Shown here: piece after piece, positions 1 through 10,137 of the stretch
Layout: the number at the start of each line of letters is the position of its first letter
How positions within the stretch are numbered: the first letter of the stretch is position 1
From: Thauera sp.
GTDB lineage: Bacteria > Pseudomonadota > Gammaproteobacteria > Burkholderiales > Rhodocyclaceae
Direction of reading: 5' to 3'
Length of the DNA: 64,000 nucleotides
Assembly: GCA_017302295.1 (NCBI GenBank)
Contig: JAFLDS010000014.1
Span: 1-64,000 of the forward strand
Position numbers and translations under genes: made by a program
Notes under the pieces: generated by a model
Database searches by the model: none
What the model was told of the DNA's origin: nothing
What the model saw: the letters and a program-made list of their open reading frames with translations, nothing else

Positions 1-110
1 AAAAAGACGATATTATAGAGGTAAGAATTGATGATATTGGGGCTGAATCAAGCGGAATAGGAAGATATAACGGCGAATATGTGGTTTTTGTACCTAAAAC
101 AGTACCGTGC
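1..110 (+). CDS. AT-rich fragment encoding a TRAM-like domain, probably foreign or assembly artefact
   Basis: The frame beginning at base 3 is open to about base 107. It reads as an RNA-binding TRAM domain of the kind found at the N-terminus of 23S rRNA uracil-5-methyltransferases (RlmD/RumA family): acidic beta strands, then [18 protein letters not shown]. Codons are AT-rich (ata, aga, tca, gaa), unlike everything after about base 110. The start lies outside the window. On the other strand the same bases interrupt dnaE2. I read it as a join of two unrelated sequences near bases 104-113. A real insertion cannot be excluded. Confidence 0.5.
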
Positions 111-2693
111 GGCGAGGCCGCGCACCATGCGCAGCCCCAGGCGCACGGCCGGCTGCGCAGCATCGCGCGTGGGCTCACTTGCCGTCTCACTGACAGTTTC
201 TCCCCGGGCTGCCTCCAGCGTACAGTCGCATTCGCTCGCATTGACGTCGGGCGGGCGCACTTCCACGCCGTGGCGGCGCGCATCCTGGATCAGTTGTGAC
301 GGTGAGTAGAACCCCATCGGCTGGCTGTTGAGCAGGCCGCACAGAAAGGCGGCCGGCTCGAAGCACTTCATCCATGCCGACGCATACACCAGCAGCGCGA
401 AGCTGGCCGCGTGCGACTCCGGGAAGCCGTAGCTGCCGAAGCCCTCGATCTGGCGGCACAGGCGCTCGGCGAAATCGGCTGCGTAGCCGTTGTCGTCGAG
501 GCCCTGCATCAGTTTCGCGCGGTAGCGCTCGAGCTCTCCCTTCCGCCGCCAGGCGCCCATCGCGCGCCGCAGCTGGTCGGCTTCGCCCCCGGTGAAGCCG
601 GCGGCGACCACCGCGAGCTGCATGACCTGCTCCTGGAAGATGGGTACGCCCATCGTGCGGGCGAGCACGTTGCGGATTTCAGGGCGCAGATCGGCGAGGG
701 GATCTTCGCCGCGGGCGGCGCGGGTGCGCGCCTCGAGGTAGGGATGCACCATGCCGCCCTGGATCGGCCCCGGTCGCACGATGGCGACCTCCACCACCAG
801 GTCGTAGAACGTCTTCGGTTTCAGCCGCGGCAACATCGTCAGCTGGGCGCGCGATTCGACCTGGAACACGCCGATCGCATCGGCCTGCGACAGCATCCGG
901 TACACCGCGTCGACTTCGCGCGGGATGCTCGCCAGTGTCAGCGGCGTGCCGCGCCACGCCGAGGCCAGCGCCAGGCAGCGGCGCAGCGCCGACAGCATGC
1001 CGAGCGCGAGCACGTCCACCTTGAGCAAGCCCAGGGTGTCGAGGTCGTCCTTGTCCCACTGGATGACGGTGCGATCGGCCATCGCCGCATTCTCGACCGG
1101 CACCAGCTCGTCGAGCCGGCCGCGGGCGATGACGAAGCCGCCGACGTGCTGTGACAGGTGGCGCGGAAATCCGATCAGCTCCTCGGTGAGCGCCACCAGT
1201 CGGCGCACCACCGGGCTGGCCGGGTCGAGCCCGGCTTCCTGCAGGCGCTCGGGCAGGATGTGGCGGCCGTCGAACCAGAAATGGTCGCGCGTCAGACGCT
1301 CGATCTGAGCCTCGGAGAGGCTGAGTGCGCGCCCGACGTCGCGCAGCGCGCTGCGCGCCCGGTAGCTGATCACTGTGGCGGCCAGCGCGGCACGCTCGCG
1401 GCCGTACTTGCGATAGATGTACTGGATGACCTCCTCGCGGCGGTTGTGCTCGAAATCGACGTCGATGTCAGGCGGTTCGTTGCGTTCGCGCGAGATGAAG
1501 CGCTCGACCAGCATGATGCCGAGCGTGGGGTCGACCTCGGTGATCCCCAGCGCCCAGCACACCACCGAGTTGGCCGCTGAGCCGCGTCCCTGGCACAGGA
1601 TGCCGACGCTGCGCGCGAAGCGCACGATGTCGTGCACCGTGAGGAAATAGGCTTCGTAGCCGAGTTCGGCGATGAGGGCCAGCTCGTGCTCGATCTGTGC
1701 GCGCACCCGGGGCGGTGCGGGGTCGTCGGTTGCGGCCGGGGGAAGTGCGCTCGGGGAAGGCGAGGCCACACTGAGCGCGTCGTGACCGGCAGCCGGGAGC
1801 CGACGGTAGCGCCAGGCCAGTCCGCCTTCGACCAGACGGCGTAGCCAGGAGGCTGCGGTTTCGTCCGGCGGCACCAGTTCTTCGGGGTATTCGTAGCGCA
1901 GCTCGTCGAGGCTGAACGTGCACCGGGCCGCGACCTGTAGCGTCTCGGCCAGCAGGGCAGGCGGGTAGCGCTGCGCCAGAGCCTCGCGGCTGTGCAGGCG
2001 ACGCTCGGCGTTGGGAGCGAGCTGCAGACCGGCCTCGGCGACGCTGCAATGCAGCCGGGTCGCGGTCAGCACGTCGGCGAGCGGGCGACGGGCCGCATCG
2101 TGCATCAGCGCACCGGTGGCGGCCACCACCGGCAGGCCGGCAGCGCGCGCGATGCGGCGCAGCAGGGTGAGGCGCGCGCGGTCGCGGCCATCGAAGATCA
2201 CCGTGGCCGCCATCCAGCAGCGTTGCGGGAAGAGCGCCGCCAGCCATCGCGCTTCAGCGCGCACCGCCTCGGGGTCGGGGAGCCCGGTGGGCGTGATGAG
2301 CAGGGCCAGGCAGCCCGACAGGCCGTCGGGCGAGGCCGCCTCGAGCAGGGCGCGGTCGGCCCGGTAGTCACCCTTCGCCGCGGCGCGCCGTGCCGATGAG
2401 ATCAGGCGCGACAACTGCCCGTAGCCTTCCCGGTTCGTGGCCAGCAGCACGAGGCAGGGGCCGTCGGCAAGCCGGAGCTCGCTGCCGATGATCAGTTTGG
2501 GCGCGTTTTCCGGCGGAAGCTCGCGCAGCGAGCGATGCGCCCGCACCACGCCCGCGAGCGAGCACTCGTCGGTAATCGCCAGTGCGGCGTAGTCGTATTC
2601 GGCCGCCCGTGCGACGAGCTCCTCGGGGTGAGAGGCGCCGCGCTGGAAGCTGAAATTGCTCAGACAGTGGAGTTCGGCAAACTGGGGGAACAT
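111..2693 (-). CDS. dnaE2: Error-prone DNA polymerase III alpha subunit DnaE2, 3' end missing
   Basis: Catalytic subunit of the SOS mutagenic polymerase used for damage-tolerant synthesis, normally acting with ImuA and ImuB. The product starts with a PHP domain ([12 protein letters not shown]) and carries the polymerase signature [16 protein letters not shown] with its catalytic acidic residues, then [18 protein letters not shown], typical of DnaE2 rather than DnaE1. The start is the ATG at 2693, matching the family N-terminus; longer in-frame starts at 2720 and 2774 would run through the LexA box. About 861 codons remain, against roughly 1,050 residues expected from memory of the family. The reading frame continues to base 48 only through unrelated AT-rich sequence, so the C-terminal part is lost at the junction. 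No imuA or imuB lies next to it. Confidence 0.93.
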
Positions 2694-2700
2694 TCTTGAA

Positions 2701-2716
2701 CTGTAAAAAAATACAG
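2701..2716 (-). promoter_or_regulatory. LexA (SOS) box of dnaE2
   Basis: CTGTATTTTTTTACAG on the minus strand is a full CTG-N10-CAG LexA operator. It lies 7 bases upstream of the dnaE2 start codon, so binding would block the promoter or the early transcript. It predicts DNA-damage induction of dnaE2 independently of an imuAB promoter. Confidence 0.85.
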
Positions 2717-2871
2717 TCATTGAGGCAAGCATCTTCTTGATGCCTGTGCGGTGCCAGATTGCGTGTCGCGCCACGCCTGCTTACAAGCTTTGCGCTCGAC
2801 GGGTTCCCCATCCAGCCCCTTCCCCGGCACAATGCCGCCCTTGCCGCCATGGGCCAGTGCCCCATCACCCG

Positions 2872-4128
2872 ATGCGTTACGAACTTCTCGTTGGTCTGCG
2901 TTACACCCGTTCCCGCAAGCGGGCGCAGGGTCGCAACCGCTTCATTTCCTTCATCTCGCTGGTGTCGATGCTGGGCATCGCGCTCGGCGTGGCGGCGCTG
3001 ATCGTCGTGCTGTCGGTAATGAACGGTTTTCAGGAGGAATTGCGCACGCGCATCCTGGGCGTGGCCTCGCACGTGCAGTTGCAGGGCATCAGCAGCGGCG
3101 TGACGGCGTGGCAGCAGGTTGCCGAGGAGGCGAGCCGCCACCCGTCGGTCAGGGCAGCGGCGCCCTATGTGCAGGAGCAGGGCATGCTGTCCTTCGACGA
3201 CGTGGTACGCGGCACGATAGTGCGCGGCGTGATCCCGAGCGAGGAGGACAAGGTGGCCGACTTCGGCCAGCACATGAAGGCGGGCGCCTTCGATGCCTTG
3301 CAGGCGGGGCGTTTCGGCATTGTGCTGGGGCGAGACCTGGCGCTGGCGATGCGGGTGGGCCTGGGCGACAAGGTGACGCTGATCGCGCCGCAGGGTCTGG
3401 TCACGCCGGCGGCGGTGCTGCCGCGGGTCAAGCAGTTCGAGGTGGTCGGCGTGTTCGAGGCCGGCATGTACGAATACGACTCGGGCCTCGCGCTCATCCA
3501 CCTGGCCGACGCGCAGGCGCTGTACCGCATGGGCGAGGAGGTGAGCGGCGTGCGCCTCAAGCTCGACGATCTGTTCGCCGCGCCGCGGGTGGCGCGCGAG
3601 CTCGCGGCGACGCTGTCCATCCCCGATCTGATGGTGAGCGACTGGACGCGCAGCCACGCCAACTTCTTCCGCGCGGTGGCGCTGGAGAAGACGATGATGA
3701 CGCTCATCCTGTTTCTGATCGTGGCGGTGGCGGCCTTCAACATCGTGTCGACCCTGGTCATGGCGGTGCAGGAAAAGTACGCCGACATCGCCATCCTGCG
3801 CACGCTGGGCGCGAGCCCGGCCTCGATCATGGCGATCTTCGTGCTGCAGGGAACGGTCATCGGCCTGGTGGGCCTGGCCGCTGGCGTGATCGGCGGGTTG
3901 CTGATCGCGCACAACCTGGATGTGGTGATCCCGGCGCTCGAGGCGGTGACCGGGATGACGCTGTGGAACAAGGAGGTCTATTACATCAACGAGTTGCCCT
4001 CCGAGGTGTTGTGGAGTGACGTGACCAGCATCGTGTCGGTGTCTTTCGTGCTGACCCTTGCGGCGGCCTTGTATCCGAGCTGGCGCGCATCCAAGGTGAA
4101 TCCGGCGGAGGCCTTGCGCTATGAGTGA
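2872..4128 (+). CDS. lolC: Lipoprotein-releasing system permease LolC
   Basis: Inner-membrane permease of the Lol ABC transporter, which extracts outer-membrane lipoproteins and passes them to LolA. The 418-residue product begins [17 protein letters not shown], followed by a first membrane helix (about 24-46), a long periplasmic domain, and three C-terminal helices with the FtsX-like segment [12 protein letters not shown]. The ATG at 2872 was chosen because the family starts there; the longer frame has no support. The gene overlaps lolD by 8 bases, so the two are translationally coupled. Only one permease gene is present, so it may form a homodimer or pair with a LolE encoded elsewhere. Confidence 0.92.
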   Translation: MRYELLVGLRYTRSRKRAQGRNRFISFISLVSMLGIALGVAALIVVLSVMNGFQEELRTRILGVASHVQLQGISSGVTAWQQVAEEASRHPSVRAAAPYVQEQGMLSFDDVVRGTIVRGVIPSEEDKVADFGQHMKAGAFDALQAGRFGIVLGRDLALAMRVGLGDKVTLIAPQGLVTPAAVLPRVKQFEVVGVFEAGMYEYDSGLALIHLADAQALYRMGEEVSGVRLKLDDLFAAPRVARELAATLSIPDLMVSDWTRSHANFFRAVALEKTMMTLILFLIVAVAAFNIVSTLVMAVQEKYADIAILRTLGASPASIMAIFVLQGTVIGLVGLAAGVIGGLLIAHNLDVVIPALEAVTGMTLWNKEVYYINELPSEVLWSDVTSIVSVSFVLTLAAALYPSWRASKVNPAEALRYE

Positions 4129-4846
4129 GACTTTGATGACCGTGAACGACGACACCCAGGCGGAGGGGCGCGAGCCGATCCTGGCGTGCCAGGGCCTGGA
4201 GAAGCGCTTTCGCGAGGGCGTCGATGCGGTTCAGGTGCTGGGCGGAGTGAGCCTGACGGTGGCGCGCGGCGAGCGGCTGGCGATCGTCGGCGCGTCGGGC
4301 TCGGGCAAGAGCACCTTGCTGCACCTGCTGGGCGGGCTGGACGTGCCGAGCGCAGGTTCGGTGCGGCTGATGGGCAGGGATTTCTCCACGCTTTCGGAAA
4401 CGGACCGTGGGCGGCTGCGCAATTCGGCACTGGGATTCGTGTATCAGTTTCATCACCTGCTCCCCGAGTTCACCGCACTCGAGAACGTAGCGATGCCGCT
4501 CTACATCCGCCGCATCCCGCGTGCCCAGGCCGACGAGCAGGCGGCGGCGATGCTGCGCGAGGTGGGGCTCGGGCACCGGCTCGACCACACGCCGGGCGAG
4601 TTGTCGGGCGGCGAGCGCCAGCGTGCGGCGATCGCGCGTGCGCTGGTGAGCCAGCCGGCCTGCGTGCTGGCCGACGAACCGACCGGCAATCTCGATCGGC
4701 GCACGGCCGAGGCGGTGTTCGACCTGATGCTCTCGCTCAACGAGCGGCTGGCCACCAGCTTCGTCATCGTGACCCACGACGAGTCGCTCGCGCGACGGGC
4801 TCAGCGCACCCTCCGCCTGGACGATGGGGTACTCGCCGGTGCGTGA
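4121..4846 (+). CDS. lolD: Lipoprotein-releasing system ATP-binding protein LolD
   Basis: Cytoplasmic ATPase that powers LolC-dependent lipoprotein release. The 241-residue product has a Walker A motif GASGSGKST (about residue 60), a Q-loop region with [16 protein letters not shown] that is characteristic of LolD and related MacB-type ATPases, the ABC signature LSGGERQR, and Walker [18 protein letters not shown] ribosome-binding site (4107-4111) lies inside the end of lolC. The overlap with lolC and shared strand indicate one operon. Confidence 0.95.
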   Translation: MSETLMTVNDDTQAEGREPILACQGLEKRFREGVDAVQVLGGVSLTVARGERLAIVGASGSGKSTLLHLLGGLDVPSAGSVRLMGRDFSTLSETDRGRLRNSALGFVYQFHHLLPEFTALENVAMPLYIRRIPRAQADEQAAAMLREVGLGHRLDHTPGELSGGERQRAAIARALVSQPACVLADEPTGNLDRRTAEAVFDLMLSLNERLATSFVIVTHDESLARRAQRTLRLDDGVLAGA

Positions 4847-4992
4847 ACGGCGTCACGGTCGCGAGCCCGTTCCGGCGAGATCGAGAGCGTGAGGCGGCAG
4901 AAGTTGATTGCGATCATTAAGTCCGGCGAGCCGATACCGATAATTCCGTGTCACCTCGATCTGGCGCCCGCATCAATCCGGGCGAAAAAATC

Positions 4993-7017
4993 ATGCGCTT
5001 CCTGTTCAAGCCGGCCATCAGTCTCCTTGACCGTCTGAGCTACCCGCTCAAGTTCGGGCTCATCGTGCTCGTCTGCGCGGCGTCGGCCACGCTGTTGCTG
5101 TCCGGGTTGTTTCTGAAGCTGCGCCACGATGTCAGGCTCACCGAGCAGGAAATCGCGGGCCTCGAACTCGTGGATGCCGGCGTGAAGGTCACGCTGCTCG
5201 TTCAGCAGCACCGCGGCCTTTCAGCCGGGATCCTGGGCGGAAGCGCTGCACTGGCGCCGGACTTGAAGGAAAAGGCGGCAGCCGCGGGCGCCGCGGCCGC
5301 GCGGATCGATGCGCTGCTCGCCGCCAATGCCGACTGGCAGGCGGTGCGTCCTGCCTGGGCAGAGATCAGCGCGCGTCTTGGTCCCTTGCTCGCCAAGGGG
5401 CTGGACATGGGGGCAGCGGAGAACTTCGGTGCCCACACGACCGTCGTCGAGGCCTTGTTGAAATGGCTGCGTGATGTCGGCGATGTGTCCAGCCTGTCGC
5501 TCGATCCCGATGCCGGCAGCTACAACCTGATCGAGCCGCTCCTCAATGGTCTTCCCGAGCTGACCGAACGCCTGGGACGCTTGCGTGGTCGCGGAACCGG
5601 GCTGCTGGCGCGCGGCTCGCTGACGCGCGAAGACGAGCACGCGATCGTGGCGCAGCTGGCCGATCTGGCCCGCACGCAGGCTGTCGTTGCCGATCGTTTG
5701 GAGCGTGCGGCGGCGGCCAATCCCTACCTCGCCGACCGCCTCGCCCGCGCCACTGCCGAGATCGAAACGGCTGTGGGACGGCTGCGCGCGAGCACGAAAG
5801 ACGAGATCCTCGGGCAGCGCTTCCAGATCGAACCGTCCGCCTTCTTCGCCTTGGGCACGGCCGCCATCGACACGGTCGTCGGCCACCTGAACGGAACCGT
5901 CCGGCCGGACGTGCTCAGCCTGCTCGAGGCACGCAAGGACAGGCTGGAGGCGACGCTGCGCTGGCAACTCGCCGTATCGCTGTTCAGCATGCTGGTCGCG
6001 GCCTACCTTTTCATCGCGGTCTATCTGTCGATCGTGCGCTCGGTGCGGGAGCTGTCCGAGGGCGCGCAGCGCATTGCCGGCGGCGATTATTGCTCGCGCG
6101 TGACTTTCTCGGCCCGCGACGAGCTGGCGGAGGTCGCCGATCGCTTCAACGTCATGGCGGAGCAGGTTGCGCAACTGATCCGCGAGATTCAGCAGGACGC
6201 TGCGGAAGTCGGCCGCTCGGCGACCGAGCTGTCGGGTTCTGCCCGGCGCGTGTCGCAAGGCTCGGACGACCAGACCGCCGCTGCGGCTGGCGTTGCCGAC
6301 GCGGTCGAGAAGATGACTGCGATGGTCGATGACATTTCGCGCCACGCGGGCACGGCGCAGGAGCTTGCCGCCGCGTCGGATCGGCTGTCGGTCGAGGGTG
6401 CGGAGGTGATGCGACGCTCGGTGACGGAGATGGAACGCATTGCCGAGGCGGTCGACCACTCGGGCGAGGCGATCCGGGAGCTCGGCGAGAAATCGCGCGA
6501 GATCAGCACTATTATCGGTTCGATACGCGAGATTGCCGATCAGACCAATCTGCTGGCACTCAACGCGGCGATCGAGGCCGCCCGTGCGGGCGAAAGCGGT
6601 CGCGGTTTCGCCGTCGTGGCGGACGAGGTGCGCAAGCTTGCCGAGCGCACGGCGCGGGCGACCGAAGAAATCGCCGGAATGGTGCATGCGATCCAGAACG
6701 GTACCGGGCGGGCGGTCGAGACCATGCAGCGCGGCGTGCAGCGCGTGCGCGATGGCGTCGAACTCAGCAACCGGGCTGGCGAGTCGATGGCCCAGATCAG
6801 TGCGGGCGCGCAGCAGGTGCTCTCCGCGGTGAGCGACATCTCGTCTGCCCTGCGCGAGCAGAGCAGCACGAGCAATGCGATCGCACACAATGTCGAAGGC
6901 ATCGCGCAGATGGCCGAAGCGAATAACCTGGCCGTCCGGGAAACTGCCTCGACCGCCTCGCGTCTGGAGGACTTGGCCACCAAGCTGCGCAAGCAGGTCG
7001 AGCGCTTCAGGGTCTGA
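4993..7017 (+). CDS. Methyl-accepting chemotaxis protein
   Basis: Membrane chemoreceptor that signals to CheA/CheW. The start at 4993 gives 674 residues. There is a membrane helix near residues 18-38, a periplasmic helical sensor region of about 290 residues, a second helix near 325-350, a HAMP domain ([16 protein letters not shown] through FNVMAEQV), and a cytoplasmic coiled coil whose hairpin tip near 515-560 carries the conserved [18 protein letters not shown] signature. The ligand is unknown; I see no recognised Cache or PAS sensor. An in-frame start at 4948 exists but is less likely. Stand-alone gene, with no che genes nearby. Confidence 0.93.
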   Translation: MRFLFKPAISLLDRLSYPLKFGLIVLVCAASATLLLSGLFLKLRHDVRLTEQEIAGLELVDAGVKVTLLVQQHRGLSAGILGGSAALAPDLKEKAAAAGAAAARIDALLAANADWQAVRPAWAEISARLGPLLAKGLDMGAAENFGAHTTVVEALLKWLRDVGDVSSLSLDPDAGSYNLIEPLLNGLPELTERLGRLRGRGTGLLARGSLTREDEHAIVAQLADLARTQAVVADRLERAAAANPYLADRLARATAEIETAVGRLRASTKDEILGQRFQIEPSAFFALGTAAIDTVVGHLNGTVRPDVLSLLEARKDRLEATLRWQLAVSLFSMLVAAYLFIAVYLSIVRSVRELSEGAQRIAGGDYCSRVTFSARDELAEVADRFNVMAEQVAQLIREIQQDAAEVGRSATELSGSARRVSQGSDDQTAAAAGVADAVEKMTAMVDDISRHAGTAQELAAASDRLSVEGAEVMRRSVTEMERIAEAVDHSGEAIRELGEKSREISTIIGSIREIADQTNLLALNAAIEAARAGESGRGFAVVADEVRKLAERTARATEEIAGMVHAIQNGTGRAVETMQRGVQRVRDGVELSNRAGESMAQISAGAQQVLSAVSDISSALREQSSTSNAIAHNVEGIAQMAEANNLAVRETASTASRLEDLATKLRKQVERFRV

Positions 7018-7028
7018 GGGCAGGGGCG

Positions 7029-7577
7029 TCAGCGCGCGGCGGTGCGCCGGCCCTGACGCCGACGCCAGTTGCGGATGAGCCAGACGCGCCAGGCGGCCTT
7101 GACGGCGAGGTAGCCCGTCAGCGAGAGCAGGGCCGCGAGCAGCACGAGGCCCAGCGCGAGCGGCTTGCCCAGGCCGGCCATCCAGTCGATCACTTCGCCG
7201 ATCCATGCGGCCAGGTTCATGCCGGCCATCTCCGGCGGTGCGGTAAAGTGTGCGCCGCCGTTGCCCATGACCAGGTTGCCGATCTCGAAGGCCACGACGT
7301 AAAGCGGCACGATCGTGATCGGATTCGAATACAGGGTGCACAGCAGGGCGAGCGGCAGGTTGACGCGCAAGACAACGCAGCAGAGCGCGGCCCCGAACAT
7401 CTGCAGCGGGCCGGGAATCAGGCCACAGAACAGGCCAACCGCGACGGCGCCGGCTGCGGAGTGCCGGTTCAGGTGCCACAGCCGCGGATGCAGCAGCGTG
7501 CCTTCGAACGGGCGCAGCCAGCGATTCGCGCGGATCGTGTCGTGGTTGGGTAGAAATTTCTTCAGTTGTTGTCGCAT
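7029..7577 (-). CDS. DUF2062 membrane protein
   Basis: Predicted inner-membrane protein of 182 residues belonging to the DUF2062 family. It shows the family pattern: a polar N-terminus, then AVAVGLFCGLIPGPLQM and helices around LALLCTLYSNPITIVPLY. Two or three further helices follow and the C-terminus is basic. Its function is not established; members often sit beside glycosyltransferases or competence genes. It is convergent with the chemoreceptor and divergent from comEC, with about 90 bases between its start and comEC. Confidence 0.85.
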   Translation of the reverse strand: MRQQLKKFLPNHDTIRANRWLRPFEGTLLHPRLWHLNRHSAAGAVAVGLFCGLIPGPLQMFGAALCCVVLRVNLPLALLCTLYSNPITIVPLYVVAFEIGNLVMGNGGAHFTAPPEMAGMNLAAWIGEVIDWMAGLGKPLALGLVLLAALLSLTGYLAVKAAWRVWLIRNWRRRQGRRTAAR

Positions 7578-7666
7578 GCCTGTCTCGCGCTCGGAATTCT
7601 AGCAGTGCGCCCATCTGCCGGGTTGCGCTTGCGGATATGACATGGGGATTGGCATGATGCCAGTCC

Positions 7667-10057
7667 ATGAGAGTTCTGCTCGTCCTTTTCGCCTGCGGCG
7701 TGTGGTCGTTCCAGCAGCAGCCGGCGCTTGTCCCGCATCCCTGGCTGACGGGCGGATGGTGCCTATTGACCCTCTGCGCAGCGATCGCGTTCCGCTGGCG
7801 ACACCGCGCGCGAGGCGGCCAGGGTGTCGCGCCTCCGTGCATTCGGGCGAATTGGCGTTGGCGGCTCGTCCTTGCGGTGGCGGTCTTCGGTGCGGGGTTC
7901 CTGTGGGCAGCGCAGCGCGCCGAGTGGCGCCTGGGCGACGAGCTTGCCATGGGACTCGAAGGCGATGACCTCACCCTGACCGGACGCATTGCAGAGCTGC
8001 CGCAACAGCTCGACGAGGGCGTGCGCTTCACCTTCGCTCCCGATGGTGAGAGCGCATCCATCCCGCGGCGCATCCAGGTGTCCTGGTACCGGCCGCGGGA
8101 GGCGGGTGCCGAGGTACTCAAAGTCCGCGCGGGCGAACGCTGGCGCTTCGTACTCCGGCTGAAGCGTCCGCACGGGTTCGTTAATCCGGACGGCTTCGAT
8201 TACGAGGCCTGGCTGCTGGAACGCGAGCTGCGCGCCACCGGTTACGTACGTGGCGGAGCGCGGCTGCTGGACGACGAGCCGCGCACTTTCCTTCACCGCG
8301 TAGATCGGGTGCGGGGCGACATCCGCAGCCGCTTCGAGGGGGCGCTCGGCGACGCGCCCTACGCAGGCGTCCTCATCGCGCTCGTCATCGGCGATCAGCG
8401 CGCGATTCCGGTTGCGCAATGGGAAACGTTCCGCCGCGCGGGCCTGACGCACCTCATCGCTATATCCGGAATGCATATATCGCTCGTCAGCCTCCTCGCC
8501 GGCTCCTTGCTCGGCCTGGTGTGGCGGCGGGTGCCGGCGCTGCTGCTGCGGGTTCCGGTGCGCAAGGCGGCAGCGCTGGCCGCGCTGGTGGCGGGGACGG
8601 CCTATGCCCTGCTTGCCGGGATGGGGATCCCGGTGCAGCGCGCTTTGATCATGCTGGCGGTGATCGCGCTGGCGATGCTGGCGGGTCGGTCGCTTGCGCC
8701 GTCGCGCGTGCTGTTGTTGGCGCTCGGGGGCGTGCTGCTGGCCGATCCATGGGCGGTGCTCGCGGCCGGTTTCTGGCTCTCGTTCGCTGCGGTGGGGGTG
8801 ATCCTGTTCGTGCTCGGCGGCCGTCATGGCATGCGGCGCGGGCGCGGCGGGTGGCGCGCGGCGGTTGTGACGCAGCTCGGCATCACGCTTGCGACTCTGC
8901 CGCTGCTGGTTGCCCTGTTCCAGTCCTTCTCCGTCGTGTCGCCGATCGCCAATGCGCTGGCCATTCCGGTCGTGAGTCTGCTCGTCACGCCCCTCGCGCT
9001 GCTGGCCGCAGCCGTGCCGCTGGATTTCCTGCTGCTGCTCGCGCATTGGCTGATGGAGACGCTGATGTACGCAATCGACTGGCTGGCAGGGTTCGACTTC
9101 GCGCTGTGGCGCCAGGCGGCGCCCCCTGCCTGGCTTGTTCTGGCGGGCTGTATCGCCGCCGTCGTCGCGCTGCTGCCGCGCGGCATGCCGGCGCGGGCTG
9201 CCGCAATTTCCGTCTTCATCGGGCTCTTGTCGTGGCAGCCGGCGCGACCCGGCGAGGGTGCGTTCGCCGCCACCGTGCTCGATGTCGGGCAGGGTCTGTC
9301 CGTGCATCTGCAGACTCGCTCGCACGACCTGCTGTTCGACGCCGGGCCGCCCTATGGGGATGTCGCCGATGCGGGGCAGCGGGTGGTGCTGCCCTACCTG
9401 GCGGCGAGCGGCGTTGGCGTGCTGCATCGGCTCGTGCTGTCGCATGACGATGCGGATCACGTGGGCGGGGCGCACAGCGTGCTGAACGGACTGAAGGTGG
9501 CTTCAGTCCTTGCCGGCGAGGACGATCGCGGCGGTCTGTGGCGCGCCGCGATCGACGAGGCGACGGCGGTCACCTCGTGCACTGCAGGCCAGCACTGGAC
9601 GTGGGATGGCGTGCGCTTCGAGGTTCTCCATCCCGCTCCGGCCGGCAGGCGGGCGCGCCGCAACAACGACCAGTCGTGCGTGCTGCGGGTCGTCGCCGAG
9701 GGCGGTTCCCTGTTGCTGGTGGGCGATCTTGAAGCCCGTGGCGAAGCGGGCTTGCTGGCGCGATACGGTGCCGAAGCGCTGGCGAGTTCGGTGGTGGTGG
9801 TCGGTCACCACGGCAGCAGGTCGTCTTCGTCTCCAGCCTTCGTCGACGCGGTGCTGCCTGAGGCGGCGGTGCATTCCGCCGGCTATCGGAACCGCTTCGG
9901 CCATCCCGACCCGGCGGTGTGGGCGCGGTGGACGCAAGCCGGTGCGAGGAACTGGCGCACCGACAGCCAGGGCGCCATCGGCATCCGCGTGGACACCGAC
10001 GGCGTGCGGGTCGAAGCTGAGCGCCAGCAGCGGCCGCGTTACTGGCATGGGCACTGA
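7667..10057 (+). CDS. comEC: DNA internalisation competence protein ComEC/Rec2
   Basis: Inner-membrane channel that carries single-stranded DNA into the cytoplasm during natural transformation. The 796-residue product has N-terminal helices with a soluble OB-like region (about 60-200), a polytopic Competence domain with the motif LTHLIAISGMHISL near residue 265, and a C-terminal metallo-beta-lactamase domain with SHDDADHVGG near residue 590 and VVVGHHGSRSS near 710. All three domains look intact, so the protein is probably functional. A large reverse-strand open frame through this gene is a composition shadow. No other com or pil genes are close. Confidence 0.93.
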   Translation: MRVLLVLFACGVWSFQQQPALVPHPWLTGGWCLLTLCAAIAFRWRHRARGGQGVAPPCIRANWRWRLVLAVAVFGAGFLWAAQRAEWRLGDELAMGLEGDDLTLTGRIAELPQQLDEGVRFTFAPDGESASIPRRIQVSWYRPREAGAEVLKVRAGERWRFVLRLKRPHGFVNPDGFDYEAWLLERELRATGYVRGGARLLDDEPRTFLHRVDRVRGDIRSRFEGALGDAPYAGVLIALVIGDQRAIPVAQWETFRRAGLTHLIAISGMHISLVSLLAGSLLGLVWRRVPALLLRVPVRKAAALAALVAGTAYALLAGMGIPVQRALIMLAVIALAMLAGRSLAPSRVLLLALGGVLLADPWAVLAAGFWLSFAAVGVILFVLGGRHGMRRGRGGWRAAVVTQLGITLATLPLLVALFQSFSVVSPIANALAIPVVSLLVTPLALLAAAVPLDFLLLLAHWLMETLMYAIDWLAGFDFALWRQAAPPAWLVLAGCIAAVVALLPRGMPARAAAISVFIGLLSWQPARPGEGAFAATVLDVGQGLSVHLQTRSHDLLFDAGPPYGDVADAGQRVVLPYLAASGVGVLHRLVLSHDDADHVGGAHSVLNGLKVASVLAGEDDRGGLWRAAIDEATAVTSCTAGQHWTWDGVRFEVLHPAPAGRRARRNNDQSCVLRVVAEGGSLLLVGDLEARGEAGLLARYGAEALASSVVVVGHHGSRSSSSPAFVDAVLPEAAVHSAGYRNRFGHPDPAVWARWTQAGARNWRTDSQGAIGIRVDTDGVRVEAERQQRPRYWHGH

Positions 10058-10137
10058 GCGTATCGCGCCGTGTCGTGGCCGCAGCCGGCTGGCGACGATG
10101 CTAGACTCGGGCACCGACCTGCGAGGTGCCCCAGTCC

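Noticed and set aside
2368-4155. 595-aa reverse-strand frame over lolC
   Set aside because: Antisense to lolC with a His/Arg-rich sequence; its tail only reads the dnaE2 sequence in another frame.
5221-8121. 966-aa reverse-strand open frame across the chemoreceptor and DUF2062 region
   Set aside because: It is an antisense shadow of GC-rich codons, rich in Arg, Ala and His with no domain, and overlaps genes with clear families.
7763-9475. 570-aa reverse-strand frame over comEC
   Set aside because: Low-complexity Arg/Gln/His composition and full overlap with an intact ComEC.
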